From: Paraburkholderia sp. LEh10
GTDB lineage: Bacteria > Pseudomonadota > Gammaproteobacteria > Burkholderiales > Burkholderiaceae
Assembly: GCF_017814945.1 (NCBI RefSeq)
Contig: NZ_JAGIPX010000012.1
Span: 62,001 to 126,000, forward strand
Length of the DNA stretch: 64,000 bases
Direction: 5' to 3'
The first letter of the stretch is position 1. Each line of letters starts with the position of its first letter. A model generated the notes under the pieces. The model was not told the origin of the DNA. It ran no database searches and saw only the letters and a program-made list of their open reading frames with translations. This document shows, piece after piece, positions 8,783 to 17,762 of this stretch. Position numbers and translations under genes: made by a program.

Positions 8783-9259
8783 TCACGCGGTCACGCGCGT
8801 TACGCCGCCCGTCGACAACATCCGCACGCGTTCGCCGGGATAGAAGGCCGCGCCTTCGGCCCTTTGCGTAACGGCGCGCAGCGACCCGTCGTCGAGCCGC
8901 ACGGTGATTTCGACGCCATGCTTCTGCTCGAAATGGTTCTGCACCTCGTTGCCCGCGACGGCGCCCGCGAGGCCGCCGATGATGCCCGTCAGCAGCGAAC
9001 CACGCCCGCCGCCGATCGCGCTGCCCGCGACGCCGCCAAGCAGCCCGCCGCCGATCGCGCCGAGCACGCCGGGCTGACCGTTGCTCGCGTCGATGGTGAC
9101 GGCGCGCACGCTCTCGACGGTGCCGAAGCGCACGGTCGACTCGCGCTGCGCCTGCGACGCGCTATAGACGTTGGCGGACCCGTCGAAGGTCGCGCAGGCG
9201 CTCAACGAGAGCGAGACGACAAGTGCCGATGCACATGCTGTAACGAATGACCTGTTCAT
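8783..9259 (-). CDS. SlyB-like glycine-zipper outer-membrane lipoprotein
   Basis: 158 residues. A lipoprotein signal peptide ends SLSAC. The centre has a long Gly-rich zipper (about residues 63-98, with repeated GG and GxxxG spacing such as IGGGLLGGVAGSAIGGG) matching the 17-kDa antigen/SlyB family. The C-terminus is a short beta domain (VEITVRLDDGSLRAVTQ, then PGERVRML). Family role: outer-membrane integrity and membrane-stress response. The terminal codons overlap a possible GTG start of the downstream VOC gene, so the two may be co-transcribed. Confidence 0.85.
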   Translation of the reverse strand: MNRSFVTACASALVVSLSLSACATFDGSANVYSASQAQRESTVRFGTVESVRAVTIDASNGQPGVLGAIGGGLLGGVAGSAIGGGRGSLLTGIIGGLAGAVAGNEVQNHFEQKHGVEITVRLDDGSLRAVTQRAEGAAFYPGERVRMLSTGGVTRVTA

Positions 9260-9459
9260 GATGTTCCCCTCTATTGGGCGGCGCGTCGCATGATGCTGCG
9301 GGCTGCGTGTTTCGATGAACGCATCGTAGGCTTGCAGAATGAGCGAAGAATGAGGGGCTGTTTTTCCGCTTTCGTGCGTGTCATTTCGTCTTTGCCTGAA
9401 ACGTCGGCGCAGCGAACGGCGCTACGATGGCCTCGACATCATGCAAAGGGAGCGCCGCA

Positions 9460-9853
9460 ATGAAACGCGAGATTCATCCGGGTCGAACCGCTGTCGAGCT
9501 GGCTCGAACGATGGAAGGCGCCGACGTCCGTCGTCACTCGGCATGGCGGCACGATCTATGTGTCGGGCCTGCCGCCGTTCGACCCCGCGACGGGCGAAGT
9601 CGCCGATGCGCCGCTCGAACGGCAGACTGAGTTGGTGCTCGAGCAACTGAAGCTTTGCGTCGAAACGGCCGGATCGTCGCTCGATAATGTGTTGAAGTGC
9701 AATGTCTATTGCACGTCGGTCGAGCAGTTCGCAGCCGTCAACGCCGTTTACGCGCGCTATTTTCAGAACCATCCGCCAGCACGTATCTTCGTCTGCGTGC
9801 CCGCGTGGCCGGGCCGCTTCGATATCGAAATCGACTGCATCGCGGCCGTGTGA
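9460..9853 (+). pseudogene. RidA-family protein gene with a +1 frameshift
   Basis: RidA/YjgF proteins deaminate reactive enamine/imine intermediates. The ATG at 9460 encodes MKREI, then a surplus base near 9473 (GAGATTCATCC where GAGATCATCC is expected) breaks the frame. In the next frame a continuous RidA-like protein runs to 9853: IRVEPLSSWLERWKAPTS, RHGGTIYVSGLPPFDP, CNVYCTSVEQFAAVN and PARIFVCVPAWPG, ending FDIEIDCIAAV. The catalytic-type Arg and the late Glu region are preserved. No alternative start lies in the second frame before a GTG at 9560, which would miss the first strands. Either a recent inactivation or a sequencing error; codon use downstream looks unaltered. Confidence 0.8.
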
Positions 9854-9901
9854 GCGCAACGGAACGCGACAGACCGCAACCGGGACAAACAGGAGAAGAC
9901 G

Positions 9902-10576
9902 ATGTTTTCAGTGCTGTTCGAAGTGCAGCCGCGCGCCGACAGTTGGGACGCATATCTCGGCTACGCGAAGATGCTGAAGCCAGAGCTGGAGCAGATCGAC
10001 GGCTTCGTCGACAACGTCCGCTATCGCAGCCTCACGCGCGACGGATGGCTGCTGTCGCTTTCTGGCTGGCAGGACGAAAAGGCGCTGGTGCGCTGGCGCA
10101 CGCATGCGCTGCATCATGGCGTGCAGGAAAAGGGCCGCTCGCAAACGTTTCGTGACTACCGCCTGCGCGTCGGCCAGGTGACGCGCGATACGCGTCTGCC
10201 TGACGGTTGCGCGTTGAAGGAGCAGCGGCTCGACGAAACGGAAACGGGCGACGCGACCACTATCGTCCTGATCGACATGCGACGCGACGCCGAATGGGTG
10301 AAGACGGCGAGCGCGCGCGATGTCGCGGGCGCGCTGGGCTTGCGCGAGAACGCCGCGGGTCTCGCTTCGTGGGATGTGTTCGACGCCGTGCTGACGCCAG
10401 GCGACATCGTTCTGCTCAGCGCATGGCGCGACGTGCAGTGCGCCGATGCGTTCGCGGACACGCTCGCGCTGCCCGACGGCGCGCGCCTGCGCAGCGTGCG
10501 CGTCGTGCGCGATTACGGCATGTATGACCGGCGCGAAGCGCCGCAATACTATCCCGACGCGCCGCGCCCCGCGTAA
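9902..10576 (+). CDS. Antibiotic biosynthesis monooxygenase (ABM) domain protein
   Basis: 224 residues, probably two ferredoxin-like ABM folds. The first (MFSVLFEVQPRADSW to about residue 100) has the ABM-like DNVRYRSLTRDGWLLSLSGWQDEKALVRWRTHALHH. The second half (about 115-215) repeats the layout, ending SVRVVRDYGMYDRREAP. The Trp-Arg-X-His motif of heme/quinone-type ABM proteins is present in the first domain. Substrate unknown. It begins 49 bases after the broken ridA and may share its transcript. Soluble, no signal peptide. Confidence 0.75.
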   Translation: MFSVLFEVQPRADSWDAYLGYAKMLKPELEQIDGFVDNVRYRSLTRDGWLLSLSGWQDEKALVRWRTHALHHGVQEKGRSQTFRDYRLRVGQVTRDTRLPDGCALKEQRLDETETGDATTIVLIDMRRDAEWVKTASARDVAGALGLRENAAGLASWDVFDAVLTPGDIVLLSAWRDVQCADAFADTLALPDGARLRSVRVVRDYGMYDRREAPQYYPDAPRPA

Positions 10577-10584
10577 ATCGCGCG

Positions 10585-10870
10585 TTACTTTTCGTCGTCC
10601 GGGAAGTCCGCACCGATGCTCGTCTCGCGCCACGCTTCGAGATCGGCGAGGGTCGCATGCAGGCGTTTCGATACCGCATCGACGCCGAACGCGCCCGGCG
10701 CCAGATGGCGCGGCGGCCGCTCCGTTTCGAGCCATAGCCCGCATTGTTCACGAGCACATCGATCGCGCCGAACCTCTGATGCGCGGCTTCGACGGCGGCC
10801 GCGATCTGCGCGGCGTCGGTCACATCGAGCTTCATATCTCGTCGGGCGCAAGTGAAGCCGGCGATCTCGT
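10585..10870 (-). pseudogene. Short-chain dehydrogenase remnant with internal deletion
   Basis: Two pieces of one SDR are fused out of frame. The upstream part reads KLDVTDAAQIAAAVEAAHQ and FGAIDVLVNNAGYG, the cofactor-side NNAG region. Right after it, in another frame, comes a typical SDR C-terminus (APGAFGVDAVSKRL, then DLEAWRETSIGADF) ending at 10585. The N-terminal TGxxxGxG turn and the catalytic Tyr-x-x-x-Lys region are missing, so roughly 170 residues have been lost. Clearly non-functional. Confidence 0.75.
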
Positions 10871-10970
10871 GCAGTGCGCCTGCAGGGCGGGCGGCGAGCC
10901 ACTAATGCGCGACGAGCGGGGTAAACTCGATAACAGGCGTTTCCTTATCACGGCACAACGGAGAACCTTC

Positions 10971-11390
10971 ATGCGCCAGGCCATTCGCCATCTGAAAGTG
11001 CGGGCGCGTGCTCGCGGACTATTCGATTTCACAGCGGACGTCGCAGCGTTCGTGCGCGACGAGTCGATCGACACGGGCATCCTGACCGTTTTTTGCCGGC
11101 ACACGTCGGCGTCGCTGTTGATTCAGGAGAACGCGGACCCTTCCGTGCAGCGCGATCTCGAACGGCACTTCGCGATGCTCGCGCCCGAAGATCCCGAACG
11201 CTACGAGCACGATACGGAAGGCCCCGACGACATGCCCGCGCATCTGCGCACCGCTTTGACGCAGGTGCAGTTATCGATCCCCGTCGAACACGGCCGCATG
11301 ACGCTCGGCACATGGCAGGGCATCTATCTGTTCGAGCATCGCGCGCGGCCGCAGGAGCGCGAGATCGTGCTGCATCTGATCGGCGAATGA
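10971..11390 (+). CDS. yjbQ: YjbQ family protein (UPF0047, thiamine-phosphate-synthase-like)
   Basis: 139 residues, the usual length. Characteristic motifs: FCRHTSASLLIQEN, then YEHDTEGPDDMPAHLRTAL, VEHGRMTLGTWQGIYLFEHR and the final REIVLHLIGE. The conserved His and Glu residues likely line the metal site. YjbQ proteins show weak thiamine phosphate synthase activity in bacteria; the physiological role is not settled. The ATG at 10971 is 7 bases after GGAGAA. It transcribes away from the SDR remnant. Confidence 0.9.
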   Translation: MRQAIRHLKVRARARGLFDFTADVAAFVRDESIDTGILTVFCRHTSASLLIQENADPSVQRDLERHFAMLAPEDPERYEHDTEGPDDMPAHLRTALTQVQLSIPVEHGRMTLGTWQGIYLFEHRARPQEREIVLHLIGE

Positions 11391-11481
11391 ATGCGCCGGA
11401 GACAGATAGTCGCAATTGCAACCATCCACAACCATCCGCGACCATCCATCAATGGATGCACCCTTATCGAGGAAGCAGACC

Positions 11482-11817
11482 ATGACCTTGCGTGCGCATA
11501 TGCTTTTTGTGGCTACGTCGCTTGCCGTAGTAGTGGGAGCGGGCTGCACCCACACGGGCCCCGTCGAATTTTCGGCGACGGGCGCGGACGCACCGACGCT
11601 TAACCGGGCAAGCGACATGGACTTCGGCCCGATGGACCGTTCCATCGCGCAATGCAAGACGGTCGCGATGAACTCGGGCCCGGGGCAGTGCACGAAGGTC
11701 CGCGCGTATGAGTCGTGTATGAAGAGCAAAGGCTACATCACCGTGCTCGGCCCTGAGAACCCGAAAGGTTGCGGCGACCCCGAATGGGAAAAGGACGTGC
11801 GCAAATGGCTCCAATGA
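11482..11817 (+). CDS. Small hypothetical lipoprotein
   Basis: 111 residues. Signal peptide with lipobox VVGAGC (Cys at about residue 22). The mature part has four more cysteines (AQCKTVAMN, GQCTKVRAYESC, PKGCGDPEW), probably two disulphides, suggesting a compact periplasmic domain. The repeated spacing around CMKSKGY resembles small Cys-rich envelope proteins in Burkholderia, but I cannot name the family. Start chosen at 11482, after GAGGAAGCAGACC. Monocistronic. Confidence 0.7.
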   Translation: MTLRAHMLFVATSLAVVVGAGCTHTGPVEFSATGADAPTLNRASDMDFGPMDRSIAQCKTVAMNSGPGQCTKVRAYESCMKSKGYITVLGPENPKGCGDPEWEKDVRKWLQ

Positions 11818-12029
11818 CGGCGGCATGTTATCCACAGTTTCTGTTGAAAGACCTGTGGAAAAGTTTGGGGCATGCACGCTATCTGTCTGATGAATCAGGC
11901 CTTCCTGATGCGCACATCGCAATGGCACGGACCCGCGTGTCCGCCGATTGCAAACTTCTATTGGCGCACTCGCATCGCGTGTCCTTCAATTCAGGGTTCC
12001 GACTACTGACTGAACCAACGGAGACTTGC

Positions 12030-12230
12030 ATGAAGACGGCCGACTCGGAAAGGATCGTGCACGAAATCGCAGCGTCCACGGACAGCCCGGAAGAAGTCGT
12101 ATCGCAGATGTACACCGATGCCGTCGAAGACTATCAGCGCGAAGCGCGCATCCTCGACTACGTTCCGCTCTTCGCGGCCAAACGCGTGCGCGAAACGCTG
12201 CGCTCGCGAAGCCGGCGCCAGGAAGCGTAA
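12030..12230 (+). CDS. DUF3562-like small protein
   Basis: 66 residues, helical and acidic-to-basic. It contains VHEIAASTDSPEEVVSQMYTDA and YVPLFAAKRVRETL, the layout of the DUF3562 family found in Burkholderiales, whose role is unknown. The ATG at 12030 follows ACGGAGACTTGC. The upstream extension in the same frame (from 11769) has no homologous character and is discounted. Convergent with the CHAD gene ten bases away. Confidence 0.7.
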   Translation: MKTADSERIVHEIAASTDSPEEVVSQMYTDAVEDYQREARILDYVPLFAAKRVRETLRSRSRRQEA

Positions 12231-12240
12231 TTCACCTGCG

Positions 12241-13074
12241 TCACAAAAGTTTCGCGGCAGCACGCATGCGGCGCTTGCGTTCTTTTGCTAGCGCGTCGAG
12301 CGCGCGCCCGGCCGATGCCTCGTCGGAAAACACATCTGGGTGCTCGCGCAGCAACTGCTCGCTCGCGACCACGTCGTTCAATTCGCCAAAGCGCTTCTGG
12401 AGCTTCTTGAGGCCCTTGGTCGCCTTTAGCTGCTTCTTCGGCAGCACCGGCTCGAAGAACTCGATCAGATAGCGCAGCTTCTTCCCCGCCTTGCGTACGT
12501 CGTGATACGACGCGTAGTCCGAGCGCGGAGCGTGCGCCGCGCGTCTCATGCGCTTTTTCATCGACTTCTGCGCCGATCCCAGACGCTTGCGCGCGAACCT
12601 GGGCAACGACGTGCGATCGTGCGCGGTATTCAGCCTCTGGTTCGCCTCCTTGAGCGCATCGCGCAACGCGGCTTTCACGTTCGCCTGCTCCAAGGTTTCA
12701 CGGCTGGTCTCGAAGGCCTGTTCGCGCGATGCCTGCAAGGCTTCGTGCGGTTGTGCGCGTGCGTCGCCCGTTTCATCGAGCAGCGCGATCAGGATGTCCC
12801 AATCGCGCGTCTTGCCGGCCGCGCCCGCAAAGTACTTGAAGAGCGCGCGCTGCTGTTCGTCGAAGCGCTCGTCAAGTAGCGGACGGTACGCCCAAAGCAA
12901 CGAACGCAGCCGCCGCAGCGACACGCGCAGCTTGTGCAGCACTTCCGCATCCGGATCGGCGCGCAAGGCGGCCGCGCAATGCAGCGCGTTGTCGATCAGC
13001 GGCGTGGCGTACTGCGAGAAATGGGCTTCGGCGGTATCGTCGCGTCGAAGCGCATCATGGTCTTCCGATTTCAT
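12241..13074 (-). CDS. CHAD-domain protein
   Basis: 277 residues, almost wholly a CHAD domain: two four-helix bundles lined with conserved His and Lys/Arg. Seen: ALHCAAALRADPDAEVLHKLRVSLRRLRSLLWAY (in two parts around the conserved His-Lys-x-Arg-V), then the mid-domain DWDILIALLDE and the later YHDVRKAGKKLRYLIEFFEP. CHAD domains bind polyphosphate. There is no fused CYTH domain and no ppk gene nearby, so this is a stand-alone CHAD protein. The ATG is preceded by CCAGGGACCGCA. Confidence 0.9.
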   Translation of the reverse strand: MKSEDHDALRRDDTAEAHFSQYATPLIDNALHCAAALRADPDAEVLHKLRVSLRRLRSLLWAYRPLLDERFDEQQRALFKYFAGAAGKTRDWDILIALLDETGDARAQPHEALQASREQAFETSRETLEQANVKAALRDALKEANQRLNTAHDRTSLPRFARKRLGSAQKSMKKRMRRAAHAPRSDYASYHDVRKAGKKLRYLIEFFEPVLPKKQLKATKGLKKLQKRFGELNDVVASEQLLREHPDVFSDEASAGRALDALAKERKRRMRAAAKLL

Positions 13075-13185
13075 TGCGGTCCCTGGATCGTTTCCCTACC
13101 CGATGTCGTAATGATCGAGTAAGCAAATCAGGTTCCCGCTGCCGCAGCGCCCGTGCTGCGCATGGGGCCGGCACTGCGATGCGGC

Positions 13186-13698
13186 TTACTGGCCGCTCAG
13201 CAGAAGATCGCAGGTGTCGGATGTGCAACTGGCCACCGTCGGCAACTTCAGCGGCGGCCAGGGGCGGCGCTCCGCCGCGATGAAGTCTTCGACGCGTTTC
13301 AGGATCTGCCAGAACGCGTTTCCAACCGTGTTCGCGTCGACGCGCGCGGACGGCGTGAGCGCCCAGTGGCGCAGCTCCGGGTTGCCGTGAAAAGCGCGCA
13401 TATCGACGCGCGCCGACTCGTCGCACAGCGTAATCACGAAGTCCATCTGCGGGGCCCACTCGCTCGTGAATTCGAGCCAGCTTTTGGGATTCAGCAGTTC
13501 GAGACTGGAGAAACCATGACGCAACTCTCCCATTGCCGCCGCATGCACCTTGTCGGCGGGCTCGAGACCTGCGCTAAAAGCGTCGAAATGCAAACCGTCC
13601 AGCTCGCGCAGCAAGGCTTCCGCCAATATGCTAAGCGCCGCGTTGTCCCTGCAAAGGAACAGCACTCTTTGTTTTCTGGTCACCCTACACCCCGTCAT
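13186..13698 (-). CDS. Arsenate reductase/LMW phosphatase-like protein lacking the catalytic Arg
   Basis: 170 residues, thioredoxin-coupled ArsC/low-molecular-weight tyrosine phosphatase fold. The N-terminal strand RVLFLC leads into CRDNAALS where the family has C-x-x-N-x-x-R-S: the nucleophile Cys, Asn and Ser are present but the phosphate-binding Arg is Leu (residue 22). FVITLCDESA matches the ArsC segment with the second redox Cys, but the third Cys region is altered. The Asp-Pro acid motif becomes TPSARVD. It is probably catalytically changed or inactive. The start is uncertain: ATG 13698 or the GTG five codons later. No ars genes are nearby. Confidence 0.72.
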   Translation of the reverse strand: MTGCRVTRKQRVLFLCRDNAALSILAEALLRELDGLHFDAFSAGLEPADKVHAAAMGELRHGFSSLELLNPKSWLEFTSEWAPQMDFVITLCDESARVDMRAFHGNPELRHWALTPSARVDANTVGNAFWQILKRVEDFIAAERRPWPPLKLPTVASCTSDTCDLLLSGQ

Positions 13699-13976
13699 GC
13701 AGATTTTATTTTTTGCGGGATTCTGAGCGCTCAGTCTTTCATATTGGTGACAGAGTCCCCGATCGATTAACTGATTCGCCGCAAGAACGTTTAGGTACCA
13801 CGCCAATTTGCACTCGGCCAGCCAGCGTTAACGATAATTCGGGGGCGGATTGCCAGGTCGGCGTACGGCGCAGTCCGCTCGCGCCATGTGCGGCGCGGTG
13901 CGGCAGCAGGCGCGGCACCGCGCTGGGCGGTCCGCGCCTGAAACCCGGCAGCTGGCGTGTTGCCAGCTTGCTGCTG

Positions 13977-14381
13977 TTACTTGACGATCGCGAGCAATTC
14001 GACTTCGAACGTCAGATCGCTGTTCGGCGGGATCACGCCGACGCCGTGCGAACCGTATGCAGTTGCAGCCGGACAGGTCAGGCGGGCCTTTTCGCCCACT
14101 TTCATCGTGGCGACGCCTTGCGTCCAGCACGGGATCACGCGGCCGAGCGGGAACTCTGCGGGGCCGCCGTGCTTGGCCGAGCTGTCGAACTCGGTGCCGT
14201 TCGCGAGCGTGCCGCGGTAGTTGACGCGCACGACGTCAGCGGCCGTGGGCTGCGGGCCGTTTCCCTGCGTCAGGTGTTCGACGACGACGCCGGAAGGCAG
14301 TTTTTCCGTCGATGCAGCGTTGGCGGTGAATGCCATCGATGCGAGCGCGGCTGCGGCGAGCAGGGCAACAACTGATTTCAC
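13977..14381 (-). CDS. FKBP-type peptidyl-prolyl cis-trans isomerase, secreted
   Basis: 134 residues. A Sec signal peptide ends FTANA before AS, so the protein is periplasmic. The FKBP domain shows VRVNYRGTLANGTEFDSS, FPLGRVIPCWTQGVATMKVGEKARLTCPAATAYG (in sequence around the active pocket), and the closing IPPNSDLTFEVELL. Most pocket residues are conserved; the usual GW of the VIPGW turn is CW here. It catalyses prolyl isomerisation of envelope proteins. The ATG follows AAGGAGATACGCG. Confidence 0.9.
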   Translation of the reverse strand: MKSVVALLAAAALASMAFTANAASTEKLPSGVVVEHLTQGNGPQPTAADVVRVNYRGTLANGTEFDSSAKHGGPAEFPLGRVIPCWTQGVATMKVGEKARLTCPAATAYGSHGVGVIPPNSDLTFEVELLAIVK

Positions 14382-14470
14382 GCGTATCTCCTTGTTTGAA
14401 AAGCGAGCCCCATTCTAGCGGAACGCCCCTTCGCACGAGGAGACCTGAATCAATTCGCTACAAATGAAAG

Positions 14471-14500
14471 GCCCGCGGCTCGCGCTCGCGAGCCGCGGGC
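14471..14500. terminator. Strong GC hairpin between the AhpD-like and FKBP genes
   Basis: Perfect 14-base stem (14471-14484 with 14487-14500) with a 2-base loop. Read on the minus strand it follows the AhpD-like gene and is followed by CTTTCATTT, so it is the likely terminator of that gene, upstream of FKBP. Confidence 0.75.
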
Positions 14501-14537
14501 TAAAGCCGCCATCCGATGCGGCCTCACGTCGCTCCCG

Positions 14538-15071
14538 TCAGATCTTCGGGAAATCGACGACCGTGTCGTTCACGCGGTTGAACAGGTTCGTGAACGTGAT
14601 ATCGGCGATCGCGAGCAGCGTCTCGACGATCTGTTGATCGCTGTAACCCGCCTCCTTCACGGCATCGACCACTTCGGCGGGCACCGTGCCGCGCGACGTG
14701 AAGACCGTGCGCGCAAACGTCGCGATCGCGTTCAGATGCGCGTCGCCCGAATCGCGTCCTTCGCGCAGCGCGACGACGTCGTCGGCCGCGATGCCCACCT
14801 TCTTGCCCGTGAGCGAGTGTGCCGCGAGACAGTAATCACAATCCGCGACGCCGCTGATCGCGAGCTTGATCGCTTCGACTTGCTGGCGCGACAGCGCGCC
14901 CTTGCCCAGCGCGTCGCCCGTCGCCAGCACGAGCTGCAATGCGGCCGGGCTGTTCGTGCCAATGCCGGCATACGCGTTGGGCACCATGCCGACCGCGCGC
15001 TTGATGCCCGCGAAGAGGTCGGCTGCCTGACCGGTTGCTTCATTGATGGGTTGGCGATTCAGACGTTCCAT
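14538..15071 (-). CDS. Carboxymuconolactone decarboxylase / AhpD-like family protein
   Basis: 177 residues, helical alkylhydroperoxidase-like fold. The redox centre CDYCLAAHS has the CxxC and the downstream His of the AhpD core. Preceding helices include QVEAIKLAISGVADC. This family supports peroxide reduction or thiol oxidoreduction; a decarboxylase role is unlikely given the CxxC. No ahpC is adjacent. The ATG follows AACGGAGAACATC. Stands alone. Confidence 0.88.
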   Translation of the reverse strand: MERLNRQPINEATGQAADLFAGIKRAVGMVPNAYAGIGTNSPAALQLVLATGDALGKGALSRQQVEAIKLAISGVADCDYCLAAHSLTGKKVGIAADDVVALREGRDSGDAHLNAIATFARTVFTSRGTVPAEVVDAVKEAGYSDQQIVETLLAIADITFTNLFNRVNDTVVDFPKI

Positions 15072-15275
15072 GATGTTCTCCGTTAGGTGATTGCTTGCGT
15101 GACTGTGTCAACGCATGGAGGCCATTCTAGGAACGCGCGTTGCCGCGGTGAATGCTGGTTCAAATCACGTTTATGCTCGAACGGCTCACCTCAGGCTCAC
15201 CTCATATTGCGCAAGGTCTCTGCTATATTCGTGCGGAATCCGCCAATAACCGGGTTGTCAGCGGGAGCGCCTGCG

Positions 15276-16175
15276 ATGAGCACTCTGGGGATCATGCGTA
15301 TATTGAAACGACTTGCGCTGGTTGCGCTCGCGCTTCTGGGTTTATCGCTGGGCGCGCTGACATGGGCAGACGACAACGCGACGGCCCTCAAGGAAAAGTA
15401 CGACGCCCTCGCGCCGCAGCTTCAGTCGAACGTCTTTCATCGCCCGATCCATCTGGACTCTGAAGAGACGCAGAACACGTTGAAGGGCGATATCTACGCG
15501 GTGGTCGACTATCCGTTCGCGACCGTCAACAACGCGCTCAACGACCCGCAGCAAGGCCCGGCGAACTGGTGCGAGGTACTGATCCTGCATCTGAACACGA
15601 AGTACTGCCATGCGTCCGTCAGCGGCAACGGCGCGACGATCAGCATGAACGTGGGCAAAAAGACGGAGCAGGAACTCGGCGACACGTATCGCGTGCAGTT
15701 CAACTACCGTTCGGTGGCAACGAGCGCCAATTACTTCCAGGTCGATCTGGGCGCGGCGACGGGGCCGCTCAGCACGAAGGACTATCGCATCGTGCTCGAA
15801 GCCGTCGATATCGGCAAAGGACGCACGTTCCTGCATCTCACCTATTCGTATGGGTTCGGCACGGCGGGACGCCTTGCGATGAAAGCGTATCTCGCGACGA
15901 TCGGCAGCGAGAAAGTAGGCTTCACGAAGAACACGTCGGGTGACTATATCGGCGGTGTGCGCGGGCTCGTCGAACGCAACACGATGCGCTATTACCTCGC
16001 GATCGACGCGTATCTGGGCTCGCTATCCGCGCCCGCCGACAAACGCGTCGATCAGCGTTTCGCGACGTGGTTCGATGCGACTGAGCAATATCGGCGTCAG
16101 TTGCACGAACTCGACCGCCAGGAGTACCTGGAGATGAAGAAGAACGAGTATCAGCGCCAGCAGACAGCGCAATAG
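15276..16175 (+). CDS. Secreted hypothetical protein
   Basis: About 299 residues. A hydrophobic N-terminus (RILKRLALVALALLGLSLGALTWA) is a signal peptide, giving a periplasmic or secreted product. The mature part begins with a short helix (KEKYDALAPQLQ) and then a beta-rich START/SRPBCC-like arrangement is possible: IYAVVDYPFATVNNAL, LNTKYCHASVS, YRVQFNYRSV and TFLHLTYSYGFG. The C-terminal 40 residues are a charged helix. I do not recognise a named family. Start at 15276 or the ATG at 15294; both have a purine-rich stretch upstream. Monocistronic. Confidence 0.7.
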   Translation: MSTLGIMRILKRLALVALALLGLSLGALTWADDNATALKEKYDALAPQLQSNVFHRPIHLDSEETQNTLKGDIYAVVDYPFATVNNALNDPQQGPANWCEVLILHLNTKYCHASVSGNGATISMNVGKKTEQELGDTYRVQFNYRSVATSANYFQVDLGAATGPLSTKDYRIVLEAVDIGKGRTFLHLTYSYGFGTAGRLAMKAYLATIGSEKVGFTKNTSGDYIGGVRGLVERNTMRYYLAIDAYLGSLSAPADKRVDQRFATWFDATEQYRRQLHELDRQEYLEMKKNEYQRQQTAQ

Positions 16176-16199
16176 CGATGTTCACGTCGCGCGTTCGTG

Positions 16200-17762
16200 T
16201 CAGGCAGTCGCGAGCTTGAACGCGGCCTCGGTGTCGTCGAGTTCCTGGCCCTGGTGCCGCAGCGATTGCGACGCTGCCGAAGCCTGCTCGACGAGCGCCG
16301 CGTTTTGCTGCGTCACCGTGTCCATCTGCGAGATTGCCTGATTGACCTGTTCGATGCCGCGGCCCTGCTCTGCCGAAGCCGCTGCGATCTCTTCGACGAT
16401 CTCTGACACGCGCGCGACGGCCCGCGTCACGTCCGCCATCGTGCGGCCGGCATCGTCGGCGAGCGGCGAGCCGTTCTGGATCTCCTGCACGGAACGCGCA
16501 ATCAGCTCCTTGATTTCCTTCGCCGCTTGCGCCGAGCGCTGTGCGAGACTGCGCACCTCGCCCGCGACGACGGCGAAGCGGCGCCCCGCTTCGCCCGCAC
16601 GCGCCGCCTCGACGGCCGCGTTCAACGCGAGAATGTTGGTCTGGAACGAGATGCCTTCGATAATGCCCGTGATCTCGGCGATCTTGCCCGAGCTCGCGCT
16701 GATCGCTTCCATCGTCGTCACCACGCGCTCGACCGTGTTGCTGCCACGCTGCGATATCGCCGATGCATTCGACGCGAGCGACTTTGCATGCTGCGCGCTC
16801 TCGGCGTTCTGCCTGACCGTCGACGTGAGCTGCTCCATGCTCGCGGCCGTTTCCTGCAGCGAAGCCGCCTGCTCTTCCGTGCGACGGCTCGCATCGCTAT
16901 TGCCCGTCGCGATTTCGTTCGTCGCCAGCGAGACGCTCGCGCTGGTCGAACGCACCCGACCCACCGTTTCCGTGAGCCGGTTGTTCATCTCGTGCAACGC
17001 CTTCAACAGCTCGCCCGCTTCGTCGTTGCGATCCACGACGATGCGGCTCGTCAGATCGCCCGTCGCGACGGTGCGCGCGACTTCGACGGCACGCGTGATG
17101 GGACTCGTGATCGAGCGCACCATGCGCATGCTCAGCATGAGCGACGCGAGAATCGCGAATGCACTCACGCCGAGAATGATGTTGCGTTGCATGACGTAGC
17201 GTTCCTCGAAACCTTGCACGATCGCGCCCTGGCGGCTCCTCGTGAAGCTCGCGTATGCGTCGGTGGCTTTGACGAGCGCGGCCAGCAGGGGACGGCATTC
17301 GTCATCCATCTTCTTGATGGCTTCGTCGCGGTGATTGTCAAGCGCGAGTCTCACGATGTCGAGTGCAACGGGGCCATACAACGCTTCGACGCGGTTCATT
17401 TCGGCGACCAGCGAGCGCGCGGTTTCGCTCGTATCGGTCGCCGTGTTGATCATGTCGTTGAGCTGCTTGAGCCTGATGCCGACGTCTTCATGCGCGCGTT
17501 TGACAGCGGCCGTCTCAAGGTCGAGATCCGCCTGGGACGTGACGAGCACGAGATTGCGCGCGGCGATCGCGCGGCGATCCACGGCCGCGCGCACTTCGGC
17601 GGCCACCTGCGCGCGCGCATCGATGCCATGCACGTAACGGATGAATGCCTCAGTCGTGCTGCCAAGGCTGTAAAGGGAAACGACGGAAATAACGAGCGCG
17701 ATGGCCGCCATCGACAGAAAGCCAATGAACAGCCTCGCCCTGATGGTCAAGGTCTTCTTCAC
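16200..17762 (-). CDS. Methyl-accepting chemotaxis protein
   Basis: 520 residues, Tar-like layout. TM1 lies at about 9-31. A periplasmic four-helix-bundle ligand domain (about 32-190) is followed by TM2 at about 192-214 ([15 protein letters not shown]). The HAMP domain follows ([15 protein letters not shown]). The cytoplasmic signalling tip has [22 protein letters not shown] and [19 protein letters not shown] split across the hairpin. No pentapeptide CheR-binding tail is seen. Ligand unknown. There are no che genes beside it, so it feeds a distant chemotaxis cluster. Confidence 0.94.
   Translation of the reverse strand: MKKTLTIRARLFIGFLSMAAIALVISVVSLYSLGSTTEAFIRYVHGIDARAQVAAEVRAAVDRRAIAARNLVLVTSQADLDLETAAVKRAHEDVGIRLKQLNDMINTATDTSETARSLVAEMNRVEALYGPVALDIVRLALDNHRDEAIKKMDDECRPLLAALVKATDAYASFTRSRQGAIVQGFEERYVMQRNIILGVSAFAILASLMLSMRMVRSITSPITRAVEVARTVATGDLTSRIVVDRNDEAGELLKALHEMNNRLTETVGRVRSTSASVSLATNEIATGNSDASRRTEEQAASLQETAASMEQLTSTVRQNAESAQHAKSLASNASAISQRGSNTVERVVTTMEAISASSGKIAEITGIIEGISFQTNILALNAAVEAARAGEAGRRFAVVAGEVRSLAQRSAQAAKEIKELIARSVQEIQNGSPLADDAGRTMADVTRAVARVSEIVEEIAAASAEQGRGIEQVNQAISQMDTVTQQNAALVEQASAASQSLRHQGQELDDTEAAFKLATA

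Noticed and set aside
6822..8843. Very long plus-strand open frame overlapping nuoM
   Set aside because: Arg/Ala-rich shadow with no domain; the NuoM frame is conserved.
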